From Agrocybe praecox (Eukaryota > Basidiomycota > Agaricomycetes > Agaricales > Agrocybaceae), in the NCBI GenBank assembly GCA_964017145.1, contig OZ024842.1:3286001-3350000 (forward strand): DNA of 64,000 bases. The letters are read 5' to 3'. The stretch's first letter is position 1. Every line of letters begins with the position of its first letter. This document shows positions 1 through 10,621 of the stretch, piece after piece. Position numbers and translations under genes: made by a program. Below the pieces are notes generated by a model. The model made no database searches. It was not told the DNA's origin and was given only the letters and a program-made list of their open reading frames with translations.

Positions 1-1
1 G

Positions 2-208
2 TCTGATGCACCGGCGACTGGCATCGAGACGGTGTCTGACGGCGAGCAGATCTATTGTCCAGAGTGCTATTTGCCACTCCACCCCGACCCAAAACCCGAA
101 AAATTATACATCTTCCTACATGCCTTGAAATACACCATCAGCCTAGGAGAATTCTCGACGGAGATGCCTGATTGGGCTGTTCAAGGCTGGACATGGGATC
201 AGTCATGA
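2..208 (+). CDS. RluA-family RNA pseudouridine synthase, C-terminal end (partial)
   Basis: The window opens inside an exon that reads 68 residues to a TGA at 206-208. The piece has a CPEC zinc-knuckle-like pair, an HPDPKPE segment, then LYIFLHALKY, a GEFSTEMPDW stretch and a W-rich end. From memory this is the C-terminal tail of the fungal Pus8/Pus9/Rib2-type enzymes, which convert uridine to pseudouridine in tRNA (or, in Rib2, carry an extra deaminase domain for riboflavin synthesis). The catalytic Asp region lies outside the window, so which paralogue this is cannot be decided. It is convergent with CWC15, with 89 bp between the stop codons. Confidence 0.6.
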   Translation, partial: SDAPATGIETVSDGEQIYCPECYLPLHPDPKPEKLYIFLHALKYTISLGEFSTEMPDWAVQGWTWDQS

Positions 209-297
209 ACTGAGACGCGTACAAGGCGGAAATGCAATATGTTGTGGGAGGGGGGTCGTATATAGTGCACAGTAAGGGTATATAATAGTACAATACG

Positions 298-1335
298 TCA
301 CTAATTTGAGCAAGAGTGCGAGAAACGGGGTTAGAGAAGCTATAACATGTATTGATAGAAGATCTCACCTTAATGAACTTAGCCATGAATTTCCTGTGCT
401 CAATACAATTAGCATGGAGTAGTAGGCCGAGGAGATGGAAAGACCTACTTGTGGAATTCCGTCCTAAGCAAGTCGTTCACAAAGTTGCCTTGCCCTGTCT
501 TCTGTGTCATGGCTTGGTTCTTGAAGATGAGGTCTAAAAGGGGATTCAATGCTCTGAACCCTGGAATTGACGAGCGGCACTTACCATCATCCCAGCGCTT
601 CTTGACCTGGAAAGTACCTGGCACCGTGGTGTTCACACCTGGTGTCGATTGGCCTAAAGCAGCAGCGAGGTTAAGCAGGGGATTCGCAGTAGCGATCTCT
701 GCCTCTCTAGAAGCTGCGTCGCTCGCAGACTGCTCCTGTTCTGCTCGAGCTTTTTCTTCTGCACGTTCTCGCTTGATTTTCTCTAGTTCTCGTAGAAGCT
801 CGGCAGTATCGTCCTCCTCTTCGTCAGAGTCTGACTCTTCTTCTTCGCTAATTACAGCAAATCTATGGTTAGGACAGTCATTGAAATAGAACATTATAGC
901 ATACGAACCTTTCATCCTCATCTTTTTCTTTATCTTTCTCTTCGTCCTCATCCTCGTCCTCATCCTTGTCAAGGTCTAAAACATCTTGCAGGAGTTTCCT
1001 CCTCTTATTGGACTCCTCATCATTTTGTTCAGGCGTATCCTCAAGAAGTGGTGGCTTGCCCTCGGCCTTTCTCTTCTTATTTCGTGCCTCCTGCTCAGCA
1101 GCTAGCAGCTCGGCACGCAAATCACGCTTCTTCACTTCGCCTGTCGAAGTCTGACCAACTTGACTAGAGTACCCGTGTTTAATATATATATTGAAATACG
1201 ATTCATTCAATGATTTACTCACCGAAACTTCAATTTCGTGTGAGCGGCCATGTCTCGTACGGAGAACTGGCGGGATCCACCCTTGACATCCTTCGCCTGC
1301 GCTGGGTCCCATGTCGGTCTGTGAGCTGTAGACAT
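298..1335 (-). CDS. CWC15: Pre-mRNA-splicing factor Cwc15
   Basis: Cwc15 is a nuclear component of the NineTeen-complex-associated (Prp19/Cdc5-related) spliceosome. The joined product starts MSTAHRPTWDPAQ and continues through QFSVRDMAAHTKLKFR, VGQTSTGEVKKRDLR, a long Asp/Glu/Lys-rich middle, a coiled region (TAELLRELEKIKRERAEEKA) and the conserved end with NPLLNL, WDDDLIFKNQA, FVNDLLRTEFHKKFM and FIK. All are family hallmarks and the length (about 240 residues) is normal. Introns are short and in phase: after KFR, after the acidic block, inside WDD, inside FHK, and one after the last lysine. The last one leaves only the TGA (298-300) in the final exon. The start at 1335 gives the canonical N-terminus. 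It is convergent with the pseudouridine synthase. Confidence 0.95.
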
Positions 1336-1898
1336 TGTATGAGAAAGCCGAAAGGAGAGTTCAGGTAATGTATATGGGTGTTGTCGTCAAAGTGAACAGT
1401 GTTCAGAGGTTCTATTCATTAGCTGTCCCATTACAGTAACAATTTCTCATCACGTGTTGTCGGCGCCAATAAATGTTGTATCGCCTCTTGAACTTCAAAG
1501 AGTCAAAAACCCAGGCTACTCGCACGCAGCGCTCAAGCCACATAGTACGTTGGCCTTGTGGTTGTTTTTATACAAATCAAATTTTTTTTTGGTGAGAATA
1601 TAATTTGTACAGGTTTATAGAGTATTAACTTGTACATCTTGAGTACGTAGAGAAAGGAAAGTCCAGTCAGTGTCGAGAACCTACCAAAGAAAAAAGATGT
1701 AGAAAGATGTTTGTGTAACCGTTGGTATAACGTATAAGATGAAGAAGAAAAGCCAGTAAGTAGTAGCAGAGCGTGGTGATCTGGGATTACGAGATAGCTC
1801 GACAGCTCGACAGGATAGCAGGCATAAAGGTCATAAATTATCGTCATCATTCTTGGCATAGTTCGTGATCTTCGGGCTAGCCAGCAAGATCGTCGTCA
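1336..1898. other. Intergenic, no gene seen
   Basis: Upstream region of CWC15 followed by an AT-rich stretch with a short T-run near 1575-1582. Short frames on the minus strand (1533-1859) have no coding character: aromatic and Leu-rich with no family resemblance. I see no repeat or RNA gene here. Confidence 0.5.
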
Positions 1899-3401
1899 TC
1901 ACGGAGCAGCTGGATGTCGAGGTGGGCGCTGATTATTACTGTAAAACTCCTGTCGTAGTTCGTTAAAGGCATATCGTAGACCGGCGCGGAAGTCTTTTCC
2001 TGCTTGCCACTTGCGTTCAAATGACGCGCGAGATGTGAGGCGTGCCTCCTTTTGCTGCTTAGATTGCATGCTAGATTGGGTCAAGAGGAAGTGTAAATGG
2101 CGAAGTCTAAGTCTATCAAAGGAGACCTAAATGTTTAATTATTAGACAACGAATATGGAAGAAAAGTTTTTGCAAAACTCACGATATATTTCGAAGCTAT
2201 ATCAGCTAATTTTGCCTCGTGTTGTTCTAATTTAGTCAACATGGCTCGAGATTGCTGGGGACGAAGTGGGCGGTCTCCTATCAGCTTTCGCATGCGTGAT
2301 AATCTATAGAGAGTTCTGTAGGACGGATAAACACGCGTTTCATGTCTCTTAAAGTTAGAATACGCACGTTCGCAATGACACCAGTCTCCTGCAGTACTTT
2401 TGGTGCCATAAAGGAGAGCGAACTCCCCATTCCTCGGAACCCATTTTAGTCCTATGGGACATGGTGTTACGTAAAGATCGCAAAGATTCTTCTATGCGAG
2501 TGCATGTTTCGATGTGCTGAGCAAGATCATCTTCTTGGGCTTGGAAATACTGGAAAAGTCGCGTTTTAGTTCAACAATACCCAAAACGGAAAGCAACATG
2601 GGCACATACGATGCCCATGAATTCCACATCCTCCATACACGATTCGAGGAGTTTAACGATTTCCTTGACATGCGATACTTCTGTATCATCGTCCAATGCA
2701 GCATTTGGTGCAGGTGTAGTGGTGGTCTCGGGAAGGGTTGGAAGGGGTGGAAGGGGTGGAGTGGCAGGTTCAGTCGGGACTGGACTCATAATATTTGACT
2801 TGAAGTTGAATTCCGACAAAGTTGTGGTCGCTTTGAGACTAGGTAGTTTTCTAGGTCGTGGACCTGGGGGTGGTGTGGAATTGAAAGGGATGGTGTCTGG
2901 ATGACTGTAAATGTCACTTGAATGCCGCGAGAGTCGCGCAGCTTTTGCGCGTGGCGTTAGGTCGTTATCATCTCCGTCTTCTTTCTTGTCATTTTCAGCC
3001 TCGTCGTCTACTTCTTCAATTTTTCCATGCCCCGCGTAGAAATCCCTTCCGAACGCGTCTTTTATCCACCCACTCTCTTCTCTTACCCCCGACTTCTGGA
3101 AGGTGGGATACGGGTTATCATTCGCATGACTGGACCCCGCACCAAACAGGTTCATGAAAGGGAAGCTTTCCCCGGGGAAACCGTGAGTTTGGAAGGGTGA
3201 AGTAGTAGCTGCGGGCGTTGGTTCGGTTTCTAACACCCCAATGAATTCCGCGTAGGATACTCCAGGTTGAGAAGGTCCGAAAATGTCTGGCAGATCAGAG
3301 AGCAGTGTGTCACTCCTCGTCGGGTGTGGTAAACGCCGCCGAGAGGTCATCTTGGGGTTCAGGTCCTGCCTGGTGTCGAAGATGAAGGGTTTTTGGTCCA
3401 T
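1899..3401 (-). CDS. Unrecognised protein with Pro/Ser-rich N-terminal half and helical C-terminal half
   Basis: I do not recognise the family. Frames join through three plausible introns (near 2571-2545, 2375-2325 and 2190-2125), all in phase. The start at 3401 (MDQKPFIFDTRQDL) is the most likely; an in-frame ATG further up would add a hydrophobic stretch that looks like 5' leader. Residues 1-240 are disordered (DLPDIFGPSQPG, acidic patch DDEAENDKKEDGDD, then PPPGPRPRKLP and PLPPLPTLP repeats). The rest is helical with coiled-coil character: EIVKLLESCMEDVEF, AQHIETCTRIEESLRSLR, LYRLSRMRKLIGD, LTKLEQHEAKLADIA, SFERKWQAGKDFRAGLRYAF. The Pro-rich part could bind SH3 domains, but that is inference only. 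Confidence 0.6.
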
Positions 3402-5044
3402 GAGGGTCGTTAAGGAAGAGGAAATTATGAGGAGGAGAAAGAGAGGGATCAGGGGGCCATGAAGAGAAGAGAAGAGAACAAGGAAGTGCGGTATGTCCGA
3501 TGCCCACAATATGTATGTACTAGTTGATTCCAAGCCAAATTATTCCACGTCTCGGCAATAAATATGTCGTCAACTTGAACTTATTATGCCGTTATTGTAA
3601 TGACTTTCGTTACCAACACGAAAACAAGAACAATCTCATAACTTTCTTGTATTATTGTTGCCTTCTCATGAAAAGGCAGATCTTAATGACTAAAAGAACT
3701 GCTACCGATCAGATAATGAGTACGTTCGAGGGCTCGCTCTTGTAAGTAGTTGAACCGACACTAGACCGGCCATCACAACCACATTGATGATGTCTTGATT
3801 AGCGTCCTAAAACAAGCAGTGGCAGGGCTTGTTTATTTCGTTCTAGAAGAACGAAATTCTTTCACAGTTGGAAAAACATACGCATTACATTGGGAATGTC
3901 AATGAAAGCGGGCGCAAAACAAAAACTCCGGCGACGAGGATAGTGTTTCTTGCCGTTGACTGATGCTAACTGTCCGGCGCTTTGTTCAATTGGCATGTTT
4001 TCAGGCCGCCGCTCAAGGTCAGTTACCTCGGAAGAGGAGCAATTAAACCTATTTGAGACGCATTGTCGTCGTGGGTCGTTGATTTGTTGGCGCAATCCGT
4101 GTAAACATAGAAGAAGAGTGTGAAGAGAAGTTCCACGACTGTAAGGAACAGCGTGCTCGCTTGGTCAGACATACTCGCATGTATCCAGTCGGTTCAGAGG
4201 TAAAGCCGAGTGGAGTGGATTCTGATATCAACAGCTTTGTGAGGATCGTACCTTGCAAAGAAGGAACGGTTATATCGATTGATGCAGTTGGCACAGCCAG
4301 TATTGAGCAGGCACAGACTTGTTGACAGGGAGAGAGCTCGGCTTCATGGCAGAAAAAATCTTAGAGAAAACATATAAGGAGAAAATAGCCGGAGCCTTAA
4401 GAAATAGAAATGGTGGTGGTGGTGGTGGTTGAGGCCTAAGGTTTGGTTGCGGTCGAAGAGTGCAAGTAAGTACTTATACTTCAAACATCCTCAAAACCTT
4501 CACTTCGACAAAAGTATTGAGATAATTTCAAAATTTCCATAATATTTGTTACTAGTACATACAACACGAATCTACATAATGAGTGTCTGTTAACAATGTC
4601 TAATATATATGCCCCAAATTCCATGCATGAAAAATAAATACGTGGTTATATACCGTGGAATCGAATAAATGAGTTTTCGTTTTACGGACAGTCAAAACGG
4701 ATAACCGGAAACGAGAGAGGGATAGCATGAGTTGATGTATCGATGAAGGTTAACGATGCGGGTATGAATACAACGGGGGAAAGTATTGGTCTTGATATAA
4801 ATGCGAATATATGAGTGAAGATGCATGATAGACGATCAGCAATGAGCAGTGGTTGATGTTGTTGATACAGATTAGAGTAGAAAAGCAAGGGTCCATCACT
4901 AACAGCCACGGACGGCGGTATGTCCATTGAATTACAGATAGCTAGCTGTTATTGATGAAACATATATAGTGTTAGTACGTCATTTCAGCCAAACTTCAAT
5001 TTCGTCATCTGCTATGCGTTACCGATCCAGATAAGAAAGGATTA
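3402..5044. other. Intergenic, with a short orphan frame and a GGT microsatellite
   Basis: On the plus strand about 4095-4323 there is an open stretch ending in a TGA (EEECEEKFHDCKEQRARL ... ISIDAVGTASIEQAQTC) with no start codon I trust and no recognised family. It may be a gene remnant. A short (GGT)n run lies at about 4411-4429. The rest shows nothing I can support. Confidence 0.4.
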
Positions 5045-7096
5045 TCAAGATTGTGTGGTATTCACACTCACAAGACGAAAGCGACTCGAGGATGGCTCTG
5101 GAGCGACAGGTAGTTGGGTTTTAGCGCCAGGCACCTGTGCCTTGGCTCCAGCTGTAGGTAACTGCGTCCTAGCAGTAGCTGACTGCGTTGTTACTGCAGG
5201 CAGCGCCTGAGGTGCCTTGGAAGAAGGGACTGGTCTGCTACCTTGGGGGCGCGATGAGTTGCTTCGTAATAGTTTGCTTGACGGCGTTGGGGATGATAAT
5301 GGATTGGCTGAAATATACATAGAAATCGGACGTTTCCCGCGTGGTGTATCTGAATGTGTAGTGTCAATTGATGGACGAGTTGGATACGAACGTATTGCAT
5401 TCATATTCGCATCTGATGATGAAAATTGAGGAGCTTTGTCTTCTTCTTGTGTGCTGTTTGACGAAGGAGTAGAGCGAGATACAGTTGATGCTGGACTCAT
5501 CACTAGAAAAGGTGAAAAAAACAGTTAGAATATCAAACCAAGACAAAACAAGAAATCTATTACCAGGTGATAATCCTCCAGGACTCTTTTTCATTTCACG
5601 GGGCATATTCACAGTAGGAGGGCGAAAAAACGACATCGACCTTCGCGATGAACTACTTTCCCCATCATCGAGACCGGATGGGCGTTGATCCAAAGAACTA
5701 CGAATTGCTGGTAGAGGTTTTTGTATCTCTTTCCTAAACGTATGGGAGAACGATTCGACGACATCTTTCGGTTCAAACAGGTCATCCGTATAAACCATCA
5801 TCCTGTACGACTAATCCAATGGTCAGATTTGTGGAGCGCCACGAAAATTCTCAAAATAGAAAAGATGCTTACCTCGTCATGCGACTGTTGTATTTGGGAC
5901 AACGCCTTGGTGTAGGTTGATAAAACATCCTTCACTGACTGAGAACGTTCCTTCTCCATTTGTTCACATGAGTTGTATAGTTCTTCCCAGTCTTTGGTAC
6001 GAGTCGAATGTAAAGATTCCAGAGAATGTTTGATGTCGCCAAAGGATGAAATACTATGACGACTTTTGTGTTCCTTCAGAACAATACCAAACCGTTTAGT
6101 GTCCAAGAATCGTCTGATATTCTTGTATTCTTTTTTCCATTCCGATGATATCCCTTCCCGAGGCGATTCGGCATCGACTGGTGACTCTTGGCGTAGTCGT
6201 TTCATAATAGGCGAGAACACGTCCTGGTAAAACCCTTTCTGTGTAGTTTGAAGTTTCAAGCATCGGGACTCTAGATCAATGGCAATTCGATTGGCGAGGG
6301 TGTTGTGCGCCATGGCTTGTCTTGCTGCTTCCACTCTGCATCCGTCAATGGCATTCCGCAGATCCCTGTTTCAGAGTGATGAGAATACGTCAGATAAGAT
6401 GGAGCTAATTACTCACGATGGTTCGCCTTCTCCTATCGTTTTCTCAGCGAGTTTTGCCAGGCGAGATGCATAGTCATGCTCAATCGCACCTCTAGAGATG
6501 AATAGCACCATTGATTTAATTAGTATCAAGAGCGAGGATTCAGAGATAAAAATAAGCAAGCACCTCTCTATCCAAAACTTAATGAGAGCGTCCGTGGTCC
6601 CCGAAGCTACGTGGATGTGGTTGGAAAGAGAATCCAGAGGAAGGTCTTCGAGTTTTGTTGAAGGTTCAATGTTGATCGTTGGCATGCGAGACGATCCTTG
6701 AGTGAACTGTGCGACATCATCTGCATTACTGCGGAGTGCGGAGGACTCTTTCTCCAGCAGATTCTCCCATACTACAGGGATCCCGTCGGTGCACACCGAC
6801 AGCCTTCCATCGACATAATTGTATGTTGCGAATCTTTCTAGTCCAGAAGAGCATCCATTGAAAATAGCAGCAAACTCGGAATACCCAGCTGGTATACTTG
6901 TGAACGAGCCTCCCTCCCTCAAACGAGAATCCATCTCCACGATTTCCCTGACTTGCTCGACATCGAATGAAAGAGTGCCTTGCTGCTGCTTAGGATTAAG
7001 TAGCTCGTATCTTCTATCTGAAATGCGTCGGAGACATTGGTGCTTAATGATAGGGATAGGCTCCTTGGTACGCTTCAATGCCGTCATATCATGCAT
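5045..7096 (-). CDS. F-BAR domain protein with disordered Ser-rich tail
   Basis: Probable membrane-curvature protein at the plasma membrane. The F-BAR helices are visible: DALIKFWIERGAIEHDYASRLAKLAEKTIG, then LRNAIDGCRVEAARQAMAHN, ANRIAIDLESRCLKLQTTQKGFYQDV, and the long heptad-rich stretch WEELYNSCEQMEKERSQSVKDV. Four short introns join in phase: before GAIEHD, in PSD-LRNA, before SYRMMVYTDD and before MSPAST. The N-terminal 160 residues before the F-BAR core are unusual and not recognised. The C-terminal 230 residues are Ser/Pro/Thr-rich and lack the SH3 domain of the neighbouring paralogue. The last codons follow a good donor (gtgagtgtg near 5068), so a further 3' exon is possible and the annotated stop at 5045 is uncertain. 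The F-BAR assignment is firm, the ends less so. Confidence 0.75.
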
Positions 7097-8286
7097 GCAG
7101 CCGTTCTGAAGGTTATCGACGACTGTTGTTGTCCTTGCTTGTGAATAACGACGACGACTGTTGTTGTCCTTGTGAATGGAGAACAGAGAGTCTTAAGGAA
7201 GACAGGGGGAAGATGTAAGTTAAAGCATTTCTCAATCCGGTAAACCAATATATTGAACGCGGGTACACTGCCCCCGCGCCCATTGTGCGTGGAGGATGAC
7301 TCAGGAAGAATCACAGCATGCACATGAAACGGATAGACCTGCATGATTTGATTGATCACTTCTGTCTCTTCCTGTTCCTCATCTTTCTGGTTCCTTCTAC
7401 AGTAAAGATCAGAAACACCAGAACGTAAGTAAAAGGCACGTTACCTCCAGACGGACTCGGAGTGCAGTCAGAATAATTTACAATCATGGATGGATGGTTG
7501 CCAGTGAGAAATCATCAAGGGGTTTTTTTCATCTGTGTTGGTCAGTGTTGTCCAATGCCCTCTGCGACAATGTTCTATTTTCATCCTCCTTTTCTCTCAC
7601 TTTTCCGGTGCCCGTTTTCACGTTCCTGGCGACATATTTAGAGAGTCACTCTCTGAGCCATTTTGGCAACAGTTACACATTTTCACGCCGAGCGGGAGTT
7701 ATGGGCATACTCCTGGGTTTCAAAAGAAACCCCCTTGCTTGATACTCGCGGGCAATATGGATCAACCTGAAATATTTTTTCCAGACTGCTATGGTCAAGG
7801 TTTGGTCTGGAGTAATGCGGGGCTGATCATCCCACTACGACATGTCACCTCAGTGCAACGATCCTTGTCAAAGTATACTAACAGCTCGTATGTTCAAAAA
7901 ATGCAGTAACTTGATCAAACGAGTCTATTCTCGAACATCTTTCTCCGCGTTTCTTTCCCCTGTACTTAAAATATCTCGACGGGAGAATTACTTAGCGATA
8001 TCACCGATTCTTTAATAATAGGTGTTACAAGAAAGAGAAGAGTCCCAGCTCGTAATTAAAGCGAAGGTAAAAATTCCAAATTGATGAAGCAAACAAGAAA
8101 CCGACATGAATGGTATGGAAGAAAAAAGAGAAAAGGAATTTGGGTTCCGAGGAAAAAAACTTGCCGCTAACAAAAACCTACAGACTATATACTAACTAGT
8201 TAGCCCCCACATGACACACATGTGTCCTCAAGATTATCAATTAAATGCTTGAAAATAAGACAGACTACAGAGAGGAAAGATCCTCC
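7097..8286. other. Intergenic between the two F-BAR genes
   Basis: It contains a near-tandem direct repeat, a 20-bp unit reading gacgactgttgttgtccttg on the plus strand, at about 7119-7138 and again about 7154-7173. This sits just upstream of the first F-BAR start. Plus-strand frames at 7494-7909 have no coding character. I see nothing else I can support. Confidence 0.4.
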
Positions 8287-10092
8287 TTAGAATAAGCACA
8301 CAAAATTGCTCGGGAAAACGTTTCTACCTTCCTCTCTTCTAGCCTCGTCCAGGAGTTCCCCGCTCCACCAGCCATCATCCGGCGTGGCGGTAACTGCGAT
8401 AACATCGCCCGCCTGGAAATCAAACTCTTCTTGGATTGTAGCAGTGTAATCATATAACGCTTTGACTGAGGATGATAAAATGGTTCAATGAGCACTCTAA
8501 CACCACGAGGAAATTTTAGAAATGATATCATACCGTAGAACAGAATACGATTGCCCGTTTGAACGGGGAGTGGAGGAGGAGGGGTCTGGGAACGATCAGG
8601 CGCCCATGCCGAGCCACCCTGTGGGAGAACAGGAAGGGGCTGTGATTCTCTGTTGTTCCTTGGATTCGTAGCAGGGGAAGGCGTAGTCCGAGTACTTGTG
8701 GAATTGGGAGCATGGTTCGTCGGTTCAGGCACTGGTGGAATGGGCTGGTTAGGTGGGCTGGTCTGGGGCGGAGATGCTTGGGGTCTGGTATTATAAGATG
8801 AGCCATCGTCGTAAGATAAATCACCGTTCGAATGATCTGAGGGTTGTGTATGTGAGCTGTGGTCGCCTACGGATTCTTGTCGGTCGCGTTGACCCAAGGC
8901 CGCATCTGAGTGATAAACGGGTGCTGGTCGTCGAGATACTCTCTGATGATCGGCTGTCCTGATGATCGGGGAACCTGGGGGTTGCGGTTCTTGCCCATTA
9001 GAAGGCGAGAAATCCGGAGGAAGAGCTATTGAGTTTCCAGTGCCGTATTCATTGACAAAATTCTCCACATCTTTTTCGGGTTCAAGGTTATCAAGAGCGG
9101 TGCGTATTCTTTCGCAAGACTTGAACATAATTAAATGATCAGCGATTAAAATTAAATCCAATTTATGGGAACTCACCTGATCATCGGCCACACAGATTGT
9201 TGAGATATCATTTGCGTATGCCCACAGGATGTCCTTCATGAAATCCAAGCGCTCTTCTTCCAGATCTTGGCAAGAGTCGCAGAAGTCCTTCCATTCTTTC
9301 TCCCATACTTGCAGAGTGTCCATCAACTCTTTGGTAAATTTAGCGAAATCCCTCTCATTGCCTTGCATGGTTTGTTTTGTACGCTGTAATTTTTGTTGAA
9401 CCTTCTGAAGATCGGTACCCTGCATGTAGGTAGCCTGCTGGGTGTACGAGTTGATGCGTAAACAGTCAGCGTCATATTTCTCCCTGGATTTTTTAACATA
9501 AGATTCTTGGACTTGTTTTTCCTTGAATTTACGTTCCAGAGGTGCTTGAATCGTTCGACGATGGTTGATTTGTTTTTGGTGGAACTGAGCAGTCGGTCCT
9601 TCAAGATCAAGACGTATTTGATTGGCTAATTCCAAGTGACTTTCCGCTTGCTTTTCAGTCTCAATCCTGAGGGTATCAAGAGAATTGCGCAACTCTCTGT
9701 CATGATAAGGTTGGTATGTAAGTCATTGACCACACGAGTTTACGGGAGCGTACCCAATTTCATCACCTCCAATGGGCGCTTTCGCCAGCTTTGCCAGTCT
9801 AGTAGCATATTCCTCCTCGATAACGCATCTACATGCCTAAGTTCGATCGCGTGCTGGTGACCCTATCACAACCAACGCACCTTTCATTCCAAAAATTCCT
9901 TAGCTCGTCCGTAGTCTTCGATGCTCCCCTCATCCTTGCGAACATGATGTTCGGGCCTGCATCTCCAATCCCCCAGAACGAATTACAGTAGTCTCTAGAG
10001 GTACTCCCGTTGAATAAGTCGACACCGGGCTGTTTAGCAGTTGCATATCTTGAGAGAGATGTAGCTGAGTACTGAGGCCCACGAGCTGCCAT
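8287..10092 (-). CDS. Imp2/Cdc15-type F-BAR and SH3 protein (cytokinesis)
   Basis: Family members scaffold the contractile ring and septum. The N-terminus (start at 10092, MAARGPQYSATSLSRY) leads to CNSFWGIGDAGPNIMFARMRG and TTDELRNFWNERCVIEEEYATRLAKLAKAPIG, then LRNSLDTLRIETEKQAESHLELANQIRLDLEGPTAQF, all diagnostic of the Cdc15/Imp2/Hof1 F-BAR. Then come coiled helices to QDLEEERLDFMKD, a helix with SCERIRTALDNLEPEKDVENFV, a long Pro/Ser/Thr-rich linker (many PPP and PPSP motifs) and a C-terminal SH3 domain: VKALYDYTATIQEEFDFQAGDV, a DDGWWSGEL core and FPSNFVCLF before the TAA at 8287-8289. An intron splits FY-VKALYDY. The domain order is the standard one. Confidence 0.9.
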
Positions 10093-10621
10093 CCTGGTCT
10101 GCAGGGGATGGTGCAAGTAAGAGCAGGTTTTGAGAGAGATAAAGCAAAGAAGTAACGCAAGGTGTTACTACCTGACAGATGACTGATGATGAAACGACGT
10201 GCTCACGAAAATCGTCAAGAACGGAAACAACTTTATTTATATAAACAAGTTGCACCACGGGAATTGGGTGTTTTGTTATTGGAACTTGTTGGAAATGCCG
10301 AAAGGTACTAAGTAAAAGGTCGAATCTGGCCGAAACCACTGTCCGTTCTCCCCTCCATTATATTTTTTCACGTGATGGTATTCTCTCTCGTCGCGATGGT
10401 GATATGTTTTCATCCAAATGCACTTACAATGTACCTCAGCACTACTATACTGTGTTTATGACCTCAGCTCTCCTTAGGCCTCGAGGGAGGTGGTCTTCAC
10501 ATACTCGGTAGCAGAAGCTCTTTTTTTGACCATGCTGAATTTCCTCGGACACGCGCTCATGTAAATTCCTGGTTACGCCATTCAAAAAGAAACGGCGCCC
10601 ATTTTATGTTCGTGCCTGTTT
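10093..10621. other. Intergenic between the F-BAR-SH3 gene and ELP1
   Basis: 5' region of the F-BAR-SH3 gene and 3' region of ELP1, both on the minus strand. The 10034-10339 minus frame is probably leader sequence read through. No repeat or RNA gene seen. Confidence 0.4.
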
